DNA of 11,506 nucleotides. Source: M55B111 sp964614065. Its GTDB lineage: Bacteria > Bipolaricaulota > Bipolaricaulia > M55B111. Each line of letters opens with the position of its first letter. Position 1 is the first letter of the stretch. Below the pieces are notes generated by a model. That model was not told the DNA's origin, searched no databases, and saw only the letters and a program-made list of their open reading frames with translations. The stretch spans positions 1-11,506 of the forward strand of contig CAZTJJ010000047.1 in NCBI GenBank assembly GCA_964614065.1. The letters run 5' to 3'. Of the stretch, positions 1-6,582 are shown piece by piece. The position numbers and the translations under genes are program-made.

Positions 1-307
1 ATTGCAAGGATTTTTGGACTTAACAATTTTGATGAGATCAACAATTTCTGAATAAGTAAGGGATATAGATTTACTCTACTTCACACATTCTAATATAATC
101 ATCATAACAGCTTGTTTTTGGAAAATCCAAGCGTTGTAGTTCTCCTGTATTGATTGATGCTCTTTCTCTGCCAATAGTGTTAAGTAGCCAGCATTTCAGT
201 TATCGTTTTCCAAAATGGTAAGACACAGTACACAATTGGACACTTACATCCAACTCCTAACTTCAACACCGGTAGTTGTGTGAAAGATGGTAGGAATACT
301 AGGAACG
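1..307. other. gene-free left end, no convincing gene
   Basis: No convincing gene is seen in these 307 bases, which lie downstream of the racemase gene. Two plus-strand frames are open from the window edge to stops at 49-51 (16 codons) and 55-57 (18 codons). Either could be the tail of a gene entering from the left, but both are too short to judge. Repeats seen: AACAATTT occurs twice in the same orientation at 22-29 and 40-47 (18-base period); TTTTGGAAAA at 116-125 has its exact inverse TTTTCCAAAA at 206-215; and GCTTG (110-114) can pair with CAAGC (128-132). No clear hairpin followed by a T-run is present, so I cannot point to the racemase terminator. Confidence 0.5.
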
Positions 308-1366
308 CTAAGGGAAATATTCCTTATCAACGTATTCAGAGGTCATTGTCCGAAGGAGAGTTTTGTAATCAGGTCGAAACCGGACCGTATCACCCACTTC
401 TAGCGATACATTTTCTTCCACTTCAAGCACGGTGTGATCACTGCTTGCCCCCAGCACTTCAATCCCCTTTTCTAAGGGAGTGAGACCTGATGGTTCGATA
501 TCCTGTTTACCCATAGCTAGAATTGCTCTTAGTGTATCGCCACGATCTCTAAAACCACGTTTTCGACCGAAGGCATCTCTACCTCTTGGGCCTGAGGGCT
601 GGGAGGGCTTTCTTTTGAGTTCCACCACTTCTCCGACAATTTCGACTGTATCCTGTCCAAGCCAGGAAATAGCGCGGTTAGAAGTGACATCGGTTCCAAG
701 AATTATTCCTTCCCCTATTCTCAATTGGTTTATTCCAGCTGGAAGAGATTTGTCTTCAAGGAGGGTTAATGTGACTGTACTCCCTCCTGATAAAGTGGTG
801 AGATGCAATCCCAACTTTTTTTCCGCCCGATCAGCTAGTTCTACTAATAGTTCGGTGTTCTTTTCCGTAGGTAGAACCCCGCCGAAGCAACCCACATTTG
901 TTCCTAAGCCAGTGATCGTTAAAGATTCGAGCTTCCGTGCCTCCATGATTAACGGTAGCAACTCATCGGGCATAATGCCCTCACGCCTATCGCCGACGTC
1001 TATCATTAATACCACGTGGTGGTTTTTACTCTGTCTACGAGCCTCTTTTGCAAGAGCTTTGAGGACTTGTAGCTCGGTATTCAAACTGATATCCGAGTGT
1101 CTTACAACACGTGAAATTTCGCTCAACATTGGAATTCGCAGTAGCATAAGTGGCACATCAAGGGGCTCTAATCGGGCTAAGTTCCTAACCCTAGAATCAC
1201 CTAAGATTTCAATCCCGCCCTGAAGCATAGAAGTGGCAATCTTGGGGTCACCGGTGGTAACTTTCGTTACGCCAACAACCGTAATTCCTTTATTTAGGCA
1301 TCTCTCCGATACACGTCGAGCATTCTCTTCTATTTTTGATAGATCAAGTACCACTTTGGGATACAA
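308..1366 (-). CDS. PLP-dependent amino-acid racemase, ornithine racemase-like (COG3457 type)
   Basis: Predicted alanine-racemase-fold enzyme that interconverts L- and D-forms of an amino acid using pyridoxal phosphate. It closely resembles clostridial ornithine racemase as I remember it: the start MYPKVVLDL, then GDSRVRNL, LLRIPML, DISLNTEL, MIDVGDRREG, LSGGST, LRIGEGIILG, LGASSDH and a C-terminal TSEYVDKE all have counterparts there. The likely PLP lysine is in VGVTK, about residue 35. From the TTG at 1366 the protein is 352 aa, the usual family length. A longer reading from TTG 1462 adds 32 residues, but that stretch contains a good promoter and lacks family similarity. TTG 1366 has TTGAGGTGA eight bases upstream of it by the GAGG core. 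In the Clostridium pathway the enzyme feeds D-ornithine into oxidative ornithine breakdown; the substrate here is inferred and could be another basic amino acid. It is separate from the hydrogenase operon. The family assignment is strong; the substrate is uncertain. Confidence 0.88.
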   Translation of the reverse strand: MYPKVVLDLSKIEENARRVSERCLNKGITVVGVTKVTTGDPKIATSMLQGGIEILGDSRVRNLARLEPLDVPLMLLRIPMLSEISRVVRHSDISLNTELQVLKALAKEARRQSKNHHVVLMIDVGDRREGIMPDELLPLIMEARKLESLTITGLGTNVGCFGGVLPTEKNTELLVELADRAEKKLGLHLTTLSGGSTVTLTLLEDKSLPAGINQLRIGEGIILGTDVTSNRAISWLGQDTVEIVGEVVELKRKPSQPSGPRGRDAFGRKRGFRDRGDTLRAILAMGKQDIEPSGLTPLEKGIEVLGASSDHTVLEVEENVSLEVGDTVRFRPDYKTLLRTMTSEYVDKEYFP

Positions 1367-1371
1367 AATGT

Positions 1372-1380
1372 TCACCTCAA
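1372..1380 (-). promoter_or_regulatory. ribosome binding site that sets the racemase start
   Basis: TTGAGGTGA matches seven of nine bases of the ideal AGGAGGTGA and is well spaced from the TTG at 1366. It makes the GTG at 1375 (inside the site) and the TTG at 1462 unlikely starts. Confidence 0.65.
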
Positions 1381-1403
1381 GAAGGCCGACCTGGAATGAT
1401 ATT

Positions 1404-1432
1404 ATTATAGAGCATGTGAAAAGAGTAGCCAA
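1404..1432 (-). promoter_or_regulatory. sigma-70-type promoter of the racemase gene
   Basis: On the minus strand TTGGCT (1432-1427) is followed after exactly 17 bases by a perfect TATAAT (1409-1404). Transcription would begin near 1397, giving a leader of about 30 bases to the TTG start at 1366. This supports the racemase being transcribed separately from the oxidoreductase gene upstream. The prediction is from consensus match and spacing only. Confidence 0.6.
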
Positions 1433-1538
1433 GATATAGTTCTCTCGATGGGGGATATTCAAGCAAGATTCTGAAGCAAGGAGAGATTTCTAGGACCAGT
1501 CTTCATGAACTATATAAATTGTCTTACGCCTTATCCTC

Positions 1539-1556
1539 GCTGGTCACTTAACCAGC
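1539..1556. repeat. perfect inverted repeat upstream of the racemase promoter
   Basis: GCTGGT and ACCAGC are exact inverse copies around a six-base centre (CACTTA on the plus strand). No T-run follows on either strand, so it is not an obvious terminator. It could be an operator or a small RNA hairpin in the gap between the oxidoreductase gene and the racemase promoter. Confidence 0.4.
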
Positions 1557-1579
1557 ATACCTAAAAGGGCTTCCAATCA

Positions 1580-1609
1580 TTCAAGCGGGCTCTAACTACC
1601 ATGCTTGAA
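1580..1609 (-). terminator. possible stem-loop ending the oxidoreductase transcript
   Basis: TTCAAGC (1580-1586) and GCTTGAA (1603-1609) form a 7-bp stem with a 16-base loop, about 30 bases after the stop of the oxidoreductase gene. On the minus strand a short TTTT comes only about 13 bases after the stem, so the match to an intrinsic terminator is weak. GGGCTTC also occurs twice in direct orientation here (1567-1573 and 1614-1620). It may simply be a transcript-end hairpin. Confidence 0.3.
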
Positions 1610-1639
1610 GGACGGGCTTCTCTCATCCTCTTGGTTTGA

Positions 1640-2488
1640 TTATATAGCCTCCTCAAACCCCTCCACCTGTGCATAGTTAAAGACGGGGCCCTCCTGACAG
1701 GTGTATAATACATCAGTAGCACCATTTATCTGGCAGTGGCCACACTTGCCGACTCCACATTTCATCTTCCTCTCGAGTGAAATATAGATCTGCTCATGCG
1801 CCAGACCCTTCTTTTCTAGCTCTTCCAGGACAAATTTATACATTACCGGGGGGCCACAGACGACGGCGTAAGTTTTCTCAATATCTATGTCTACGCCAGG
1901 AATTAGTTCCGTAATTACCCCCATGTTTCCATCCCAGCACACGTTCTCCGGACAATAATCTACGCTCGATTTGTGGTAAATGTCCTGTCTGCGGGCCCAA
2001 TGATCTACTTCTTCTTTAAAAAGCTGCTGGCAGGGTCTTTTACACCCATAAAGGATATGGATATCATTAAACTTATCTCTTTCGTCCAATACGTAGTTAA
2101 TCAACGATCTTAACGGGGCTATTCCCAGGCCGCCAGCGATAAAAAGAAGATCTTGACCTTCTAGTTTTTCGATCGGAAATCCGTTTCCGTAGGGGCCCCT
2201 TATGCCCACTGCAGCACCCATTGAACAATTGTGCAAAGCGTTGGTCACGTTTCCTACTGCCCTTACGCAGAGTTCAAATGTCGGAATTGCTCTAGTGGGT
2301 GAAGATGAAATCGAAATTGGTGCTTCACCTACGCCGAGGATAGACAATTCGACAAATTGACCGGGCTGGTGGTTCAATCTGTTTCCGTTTTCCATCTCAA
2401 ATTCGAACAAGTCAGTATCTTCGGCTAACTTCCGTTTTCCAATAATTCTTGCTTTTTGAGGAGTATATACTGATTGTTTCGTTTTCAT
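1640..2488 (-). CDS. FAD/NAD(P)H [2Fe-2S] oxidoreductase, sulfhydrogenase-gamma (HydG)/AsrB-like
   Basis: Soluble flavoprotein of 282 aa that would move electrons between NAD(P)H and an iron-sulfur partner. It has the ferredoxin-reductase fold of the archaeal sulfhydrogenase gamma subunit, anaerobic sulfite reductase B and PyrK. Visible features in order: an N-terminal FAD-binding barrel with GEAPISISSSP (about 55-65); the NAD(P)-binding motif AGGLGIAPLRSL (about 118-129); CGPPVM near residue 211; and a C-terminal [2Fe-2S] site with Cys244, Cys249, Cys252 and Cys264 (C-x4-C-x2-C-x11-C). The ATG at 2488 has GGAGG seven bases upstream. It lies 81 bases downstream of rex and two genes after the hydrogenase ferredoxin subunit. 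I infer that it links the NAD(P)H pool to the hydrogenase or ferredoxin. No sulfhydrogenase beta subunit is present, so its direct partner is unknown. Note that this 'HydG' is not the radical-SAM [FeFe] maturase of the same name. Confidence 0.85.
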   Translation of the reverse strand: MKTKQSVYTPQKARIIGKRKLAEDTDLFEFEMENGNRLNHQPGQFVELSILGVGEAPISISSSPTRAIPTFELCVRAVGNVTNALHNCSMGAAVGIRGPYGNGFPIEKLEGQDLLFIAGGLGIAPLRSLINYVLDERDKFNDIHILYGCKRPCQQLFKEEVDHWARRQDIYHKSSVDYCPENVCWDGNMGVITELIPGVDIDIEKTYAVVCGPPVMYKFVLEELEKKGLAHEQIYISLERKMKCGVGKCGHCQINGATDVLYTCQEGPVFNYAQVEGFEEAI

Positions 2489-2520
2489 GGTTATTCCTCC
2501 TTGGTGTCTTTTTAACTTTT

Positions 2521-2569
2521 CATGCCGGTCATGCCGGCAAAACGTGGATAATAGATCTCGCCGGGCATG
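2521..2569. repeat. GC-rich hairpin and repeated CATGCCGG motif between rex and the oxidoreductase gene
   Basis: CATGCCGG occurs twice in tandem (2521-2528 and 2530-2537, one base apart), and a related inverted copy GCCGGGCATG ends the spacer at 2560-2569. TGCCGG (2523-2528) and CCGGCA (2534-2539) form a perfect 6-bp, GC-rich hairpin with a 5-base loop. A larger imperfect stem can form between the outer copies. On the minus strand the hairpin is followed by TGAAAAGTTAAAAAG, not a T-run, so it is not a standard intrinsic terminator. It may limit or stabilise expression of the downstream gene, or bind a protein. Confidence 0.5.
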
Positions 2570-3220
2570 TTATAAATAGAAACTTAGTTTTTCCAGTTCC
2601 TTAATCAGAGACACCTGGGCCAGCGTCACCTCCTCCGGAACCGTAATTTGCGGAAGGGCGAAGTTTAATATTCCTTTTACCCCACCATCTACCAATCGAT
2701 CAGCTACCTTTTGGGCCGATGTAGCCGGGACAGCAATTATTCCCAGTTTAATGGATTCCTCTTGAACCCGCTCCGTCAGTTTTGAAACGTGTTCGATCCT
2801 AACGCCATTTGCCACTTCTCCAATCAACTCAGTGTCTTGGTCAAAAGCAAGAGAAATATTGAACGCGGTTCTATCAAAACCCTGGTACGTCAAAAGGGCA
2901 GAGCCAATATTTCCAACCCCGACCAGTGCAATTTCCCACTTTTGATCAACCTGTAAAATTGAGCGCAGCTGGCTCGCTAGGTTTTTTACAGGATAACCTA
3001 CGCCCTGAGTTCCAAATCCCCCCAAACGGGAAAGATCCTTTCTAACCAGATGTGGGTTCAAATGTAGTTTGTCTGACATCATCTGTGAAGTAGCTTTGAG
3101 TTTGCCTTCATCAATTAAAATCTGAAGGCAGCGTAAATAAAGTGGCAAGCGATCGATGGTTTCTTTAGGAATTTTCCTCTTTGTTTTGTTGAAACCTCCG
3201 GTAAATTTTTCTTGTTGCAA
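2570..3220 (-). CDS. rex: redox-sensing transcriptional repressor Rex
   Basis: Cytoplasmic dimeric repressor that binds DNA when NAD+ is high and lets go when NADH rises, typically controlling fermentation, hydrogenase and respiratory genes. The 216-aa length is normal for the family. Residues about 17-80 form the winged helix, with IPKETIDRLPLYLR, an HLNPHLVRKDLSRLG recognition region and GFGTQGVGYPV. The Rossmann part has LVGVGNIG (GxGxxG at 101-106), FDQD and a C-terminal ILNFALPQITVPEEV. The start is a TTG at 3220: an in-frame TGA lies just upstream, there is no earlier start, and GGGAGGAAA abuts it (short spacing of about three bases). It sits 128 bases after the hydrogenase ferredoxin gene, so it is either the tail of that operon or has its own promoter. 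Regulation of the hydrogenase operon is inferred from position. No canonical Rex box (TTGT...ACAA type) is seen in the adjoining gap. Confidence 0.95.
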   Translation of the reverse strand: MQQEKFTGGFNKTKRKIPKETIDRLPLYLRCLQILIDEGKLKATSQMMSDKLHLNPHLVRKDLSRLGGFGTQGVGYPVKNLASQLRSILQVDQKWEIALVGVGNIGSALLTYQGFDRTAFNISLAFDQDTELIGEVANGVRIEHVSKLTERVQEESIKLGIIAVPATSAQKVADRLVDGGVKGILNFALPQITVPEEVTLAQVSLIKELEKLSFYL

Positions 3221-3259
3221 TTTCCTCCCTCATCTTTCAAGGTATTTCCGCGTGTACAT

Positions 3260-3284
3260 TTCCAAACGCAATCGCTTTTTGGAA
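3260..3284. repeat. inverted repeat in the leader of rex, candidate operator
   Basis: TTCCAAA (3260-3266) and TTTGGAA (3278-3284) are exact inverse copies with an 11-base centre, giving arm centres about 18 bases apart, near two helical turns. It lies 40-64 bases upstream of the rex start in a gap without other genes. It does not match the usual Rex box. It could be an operator for another regulator or an RNA hairpin. I see no convincing -35/-10 pair in this gap. Confidence 0.35.
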
Positions 3285-3348
3285 GCCCTTAATCTCACTA
3301 CCGCTCTTTCAATAGACAAACCATCAATACTGAAACTGGCACCAACTC

Positions 3349-3960
3349 TTACGTTTTGCCTTCTTCGATAACCGTCAGCTCTCTTCTGCATTCAGGGCAA
3401 AGAATTCGAACCCTGTCAGGTCTATGACTGGGTCTTTCGTTTAATCTATCCCTGCGGACGAGACCTAAGTTGTCCAGATAAGCGAGAAAGATACCGGGGT
3501 TTGAGTAGGCAAGGCTACCTAACTTGCTATATAGCCAGAGAACGTGGTCCTTAGAACCGATTACTTCACCACAGGCCTCGCAGATTAGAAGGTCCTTACT
3601 TACTTCTGAAGTTGGTTCTTCTTCTCCGGTAAATGAGAGGTCAAATCTTTTTGAAAGTTTGATGCCTTCTCCTGTCGTGCAGTATTTTTCACACTGTCCA
3701 CAGTAAATGCATTCCTCCAGATGAACGCTAAGCTTTCTTTCCCCGGTTTCACCGTCAACTGAATCGTCCGAATGAATAGCATCTGCAGGGCAGACGTTAA
3801 AACATCCTTTACAACCGATACACCCCTCCGCATCGTATTCAGGTGCACCGCGGAAAGTAGATGCTACGTCTGCCTCCTCTTGCGGGAAGTTCGACGTGTA
3901 CCGGCGAGAAAAGACCGCTTTAACTGCTTCTGAGAGTTCTCGTACTTTTGGTTTTTTCAT
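3349..3960 (-). CDS. hydrogenase ferredoxin-like subunit, HycF/HyfH type, 2x[4Fe-4S]
   Basis: Peripheral electron-entry subunit of 203 aa related to HycF/HyfH of formate hydrogenlyase and to NuoI/MbhN. It should pass electrons from reduced ferredoxin (or another donor) to the small subunit. The first cluster motif has Cys47, 50, 53 and 57 (CIGCKGCFNVCP). The second has Cys84, 87, 90 and 94 (CIYCGQCEKYC) and is followed by Thr, not the usual Pro. The N-terminal YTSNFP and FRGAPEYD match HycF before its first cluster. After residue 120 there is an extra region with CEAC (127-130) and CPEC (188-191). HycF has the same arrangement, which looks like a split zinc-ribbon or structural metal site. 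The ATG is preceded by GGAGG seven bases away, and its A is the last base of the mrpG-like stop (TAATG). It closes the tightly spaced part of the operon. Confidence 0.88.
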   Translation of the reverse strand: MKKPKVRELSEAVKAVFSRRYTSNFPQEEADVASTFRGAPEYDAEGCIGCKGCFNVCPADAIHSDDSVDGETGERKLSVHLEECIYCGQCEKYCTTGEGIKLSKRFDLSFTGEEEPTSEVSKDLLICEACGEVIGSKDHVLWLYSKLGSLAYSNPGIFLAYLDNLGLVRRDRLNERPSHRPDRVRILCPECRRELTVIEEGKT

Positions 3961-4283
3961 TAGCTTTCCTCCTCGTACTTGTCTACAACGCTGCCTTCCC
4001 AGAGGGGAATTCCGGACTTGTGGGCTCCCCGTGAAAGCGCATGGGCAGCCGTGGGAGCAGTAATGACGATAAACAACATAGCAGCAAGGGATTTTAACCC
4101 CATTGGGTTAATTCCCGAGCTGATGAGTACACCGAGCAGGATAGAACAGGTTCCTAGTGTCACGCACTTTGTAGCTCCCTGAAGGCGATTATAAACGTCC
4201 GGGAGCCGTATCAGACCTATACAGCCAAAGAGATTGAACAAAGCACCAATGAGAATGATCGCTTTTCCCGCTAGTTCACTCAT
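3960..4283 (-). CDS. mrpG: Mrp/Mnh antiporter subunit G (MbhC-like)
   Basis: Small membrane protein of 107 aa with three predicted transmembrane helices: an N-terminal helix from about residue 5, one in the TLGTCSILLGVLI region, and one around SLAAMLFIVITAPTAAHAL. The motif LPDVYNRLQGATK is typical of MrpG/MnhG/MbhC, and ITAPTAAHAL with a following GIPLW is the usual C-terminal part. In Mrp and Mbh complexes this subunit helps form the cation-translocating membrane arm. The ATG overlaps the end of the mrpF-like gene by eight bases, and its stop shares one base with the start of the ferredoxin gene, so translation is probably coupled on both sides. Confidence 0.92.
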   Translation of the reverse strand: MSELAGKAIILIGALFNLFGCIGLIRLPDVYNRLQGATKCVTLGTCSILLGVLISSGINPMGLKSLAAMLFIVITAPTAAHALSRGAHKSGIPLWEGSVVDKYEEES

Positions 4284-4533
4284 CGAATTTCTTGCCCTCC
4301 AGATGTTTTGCTAAAGCTGTGGTGCCAATAAAGCTGAGCAACCCCCAGGCCAGTGCGATATTTAGATAAAAGGCTCTGCCTGTAATAACGGCGAACAGAG
4401 CACAGAAACCCACGACTAAAATCCCGAGAATGTCTATTCCCACCATGCGATCAGCTGGCGTAGGGCCTGAACCTATTCGAAATAGACAGAGAAAAGCCGA
4501 TAAGGTCAATAGACTGAGTACAAACCCAATCAT
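4276..4533 (-). CDS. mrpF: Mrp/Mnh antiporter subunit F (MbhB-like)
   Basis: Membrane protein of 85 aa with three predicted helices. GPTPADRMVGIDILG is the family signature, and the helix pattern before and after it is as expected. The ATG at 4533 is chosen over the in-frame ATG at 4557: it has AGGGAGG with an eight-base spacer and forms the classic ATGA overlap with the stop of the mrpE-like gene. The upstream ATG would add MVIREDIR inside the end of that gene. It works with MrpE and MrpG as part of the antiporter membrane arm. Confidence 0.9.
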   Translation of the reverse strand: MIGFVLSLLTLSAFLCLFRIGSGPTPADRMVGIDILGILVVGFCALFAVITGRAFYLNIALAWGLLSFIGTTALAKHLEGKKFDE

Positions 4534-5057
4534 TCGAATATCCTCCCTAATAACCATTCAAATCTCCCCACGATCGCGTGGGTCGCCGCCTCCATTTCAG
4601 AAGAACTCACGTTGATCCAGTGAATGTAGAGGTAACCTTGGTCGGTTAAATCTACGGTCATCGTCCCCGGGGTCAGAGTAATTGAATTTGCCAGAGCCGC
4701 CCTCGCCGAATCGCTTTCCAGTTCTGTTTTAACCTTTACGATACCTGGTTCGATTGGAACATCAGGATGTAAAACCCGAAAAGCTACATCAAAATTGGCT
4801 AGCATTACCCACCATCCGAGGACAAAGACATAACAACCTGCCCAGAAATACCTTACGGGGTTCAACGCCCTACCGGGATGTTGAGTGGAAAGATCCGCAA
4901 GAATAACTCCCGAGAACAGGGCAACAATTGCTCCTGCAACAATCATTGACCAGTCAACTGGGCCAAAAGGCCAGGTGAACAAAAGCCAGATGGCCATGGT
5001 TAACGAGAAGACAAAGAGATATCGAGAAATCCGCGATTCAGACTTTTTTTCGTCCAT
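4530..5057 (-). CDS. mrpE: Mrp/Mnh antiporter subunit E (MbhA-like)
   Basis: Membrane subunit of 175 aa from the MrpE/MnhE/MbhA family. After a charged start (MDEKKSESR) it has helices around 10-25, 33-50 and 67-85. The family regions follow: FDVAFRVLHPD, PGIVKVKTEL, LANSITLTPGTMTVDL and YIHWINV. The cytoplasmic C-terminal domain is complete. An open frame continues upstream to 5120 inside the mrpD-like gene. ATG 5057 is preferred because the family begins near here and it lies 13 bases after the mrpD stop, with a weak GGTGAT before it; GTG 5066 is a possible alternative. In Mrp complexes E is needed for stable assembly and transport. Confidence 0.9.
   Translation of the reverse strand: MDEKKSESRISRYLFVFSLTMAIWLLFTWPFGPVDWSMIVAGAIVALFSGVILADLSTQHPGRALNPVRYFWAGCYVFVLGWWVMLANFDVAFRVLHPDVPIEPGIVKVKTELESDSARAALANSITLTPGTMTVDLTDQGYLYIHWINVSSSEMEAATHAIVGRFEWLLGRIFE
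4542..4548 (-). promoter_or_regulatory. ribosome binding site that sets the mrpF start
   Basis: AGGGAGG lies eight bases before the ATG at 4533 and within the last codons of the mrpE-like gene. It favours the shorter reading of mrpF. Confidence 0.6.
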
Positions 5058-5070
5058 CTTTATCACCGTA

Positions 5071-6576
5071 TTAAAGCCCAAGAACCAATTTCGTGTACTC
5101 CGAGCTTTGCTGTAACGCAAGTGCGGCGGGTTCTAATACTACTTCACGGAATGCCGGTAAATATAGAAGCCCAAGACCTATACAGCAAATTGCCAGTATT
5201 ATTAGGGGAAGATATAGACCGGGGGAAAGATCTTTGGAACGGCTGGTTCTTTCAGCCACTTCCCCCCAGAGTATTTCTTTTTGCACTTTTAGGTAATAGG
5301 CTAGGGTGATCACGCTGGTAAAAAGAATTATTCCAGCCAGGGGATACATTTTACCCCATATTGCGGCAATCACGATAGCCAGCTTGCTCCAGAAACCGTT
5401 GAACGGTGGAATCCCGGAGATGGAAAGCGTACCCACGGTCCCCGCTGCATATGAAACCGGACTGAGACGACTGAGCCCTCCCATTTTGGACATATTTCTG
5501 GTCCCGTACAACCTTTCAACACTGCCACTAAACAAGAATAGTAGGGATTTATAGGTCGCGTGGTTTACGAGGTGAAATATTCCGCCAATAATGGCCAGAG
5601 TGGCTATTGCCGTTTTACCCTGAGAAATCAGGGCACCCCCCATACCCAGTGCAAGTGTAATATAACCCATCTGAGAAATGCTGGAATATGCAAGCAACCG
5701 CTTTAGATCCTCCTGGCCAAGAGCTACCATCCCCCCTATGAACATTGATCCCGCACCTATCCAGATCAACACTTGCGGTGCTAGATTAGGTAGGTTTAAA
5801 CCGTTAAAGAGTACCCGCGCAAGAGCGTATATACCGAGAACTTTTATCAAAACCCCCGATAACATGGCAGAGATTGGCGTTGGTGCCGAGGAATGCGCGT
5901 CCGGTAGCCAGGAATGAAAAGGAATAAATGCAGCTTTCAGGCCAAAACCTACAATAAACAAGGCGGTACTCAATAGAAGAAATGATTTACTGGTCATTTC
6001 TTCTATTCTTACCGAAATGTCAGCCAGGTTAAGCGAACCAACGGAACCATACAACATTGCGATTCCCAACAAGATGAAGATCGACCCCACTGCACCCATA
6101 ATTAAGTATTTAAACGAGGCTTCAATTTCCTCTTTTCCCCGATTAAACCCTACAAGGACGTATGAGCTTATTGCGGCGAGCTCAAGATACACGTACATAT
6201 TGAATATATCCCCTGTAAGTACCACTCCGTACATTCCAGCCAACATTAGGGAAAACAATCCATAGAATTTTCCGAGATTCTCATGTTTTCTCATATAAGT
6301 TAAAGCAAACAGGGTAGAGATAAAGGCAATAGCGCTAATTACTACCAGCATCAACGAGCTCAGTCCGTCCAGAACGTAGTTGATGCCTATTGGAGGTGGC
6401 CACCCGCTCATTCGGTAAATACTCTTATCACCAAATTTGATCAAGGACAGAGCAAGCAACAAACCCGTCTCGATAAGCATGGCGGCGGCGAAAAAGTTCG
6501 TCCGTCGCTTCACCTCTTCGATCAATGGTAACAGGAAGCCAATGCCCAATGGAATAGCTACAAAGAGTGGGAGCAT
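5071..6576 (-). CDS. mrpD: Mrp antiporter subunit D-like proton/cation channel (MbhH-like)
   Basis: Polytopic membrane protein of 501 aa in the NuoL/M/N, MrpD and MbhH family, with about 14 predicted helices. It should form a proton (or Na+/H+) half-channel pair driven by the redox module. Conserved charged residues expected in the channel are present: Glu132 (YVYLELAAISSY), Lys214 (FGLKAAFIPFHSWLPDAH), Lys245 (VLIKVLGIY), the His335/His339/Lys343 cluster (FHLVNHATYKSLLF) and Lys398 in GFWSK. The ATG has a G-rich site (AGGGGGT) upstream and lies six bases after the mrpC-like stop. This is the second of two large channel-type subunits in the operon; the other begins at 9823. Confidence 0.93.
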   Translation of the reverse strand: MLPLFVAIPLGIGFLLPLIEEVKRRTNFFAAAMLIETGLLLALSLIKFGDKSIYRMSGWPPPIGINYVLDGLSSLMLVVISAIAFISTLFALTYMRKHENLGKFYGLFSLMLAGMYGVVLTGDIFNMYVYLELAAISSYVLVGFNRGKEEIEASFKYLIMGAVGSIFILLGIAMLYGSVGSLNLADISVRIEEMTSKSFLLLSTALFIVGFGLKAAFIPFHSWLPDAHSSAPTPISAMLSGVLIKVLGIYALARVLFNGLNLPNLAPQVLIWIGAGSMFIGGMVALGQEDLKRLLAYSSISQMGYITLALGMGGALISQGKTAIATLAIIGGIFHLVNHATYKSLLFLFSGSVERLYGTRNMSKMGGLSRLSPVSYAAGTVGTLSISGIPPFNGFWSKLAIVIAAIWGKMYPLAGIILFTSVITLAYYLKVQKEILWGEVAERTSRSKDLSPGLYLPLIILAICCIGLGLLYLPAFREVVLEPAALALQQSSEYTKLVLGL

Positions 6577-6582
6577 GCCTTA

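Noticed and set aside
216..260. Sequence around AATTGGACACTTACA resembling some insertion-sequence ends
   Set aside because: No matching inverted end, no transposase fragment that I can identify and no target duplication were seen, so an insertion-sequence remnant is not supported.
480..1223. Long open frame on the plus strand, 247 codons
   Set aside because: It lies wholly opposite the racemase gene, has no family features, and the minus-strand protein is clearly a real racemase.
2523..2539. GC hairpin as an intrinsic terminator after rex
   Set aside because: The bases after the stem on the minus strand are A-rich, without the T-run an intrinsic terminator needs.
3600..3848. Second minus-strand frame inside the ferredoxin gene
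   Set aside because: It overlaps both [4Fe-4S] motifs in another frame and has no ribosome binding site or recognisable protein features.
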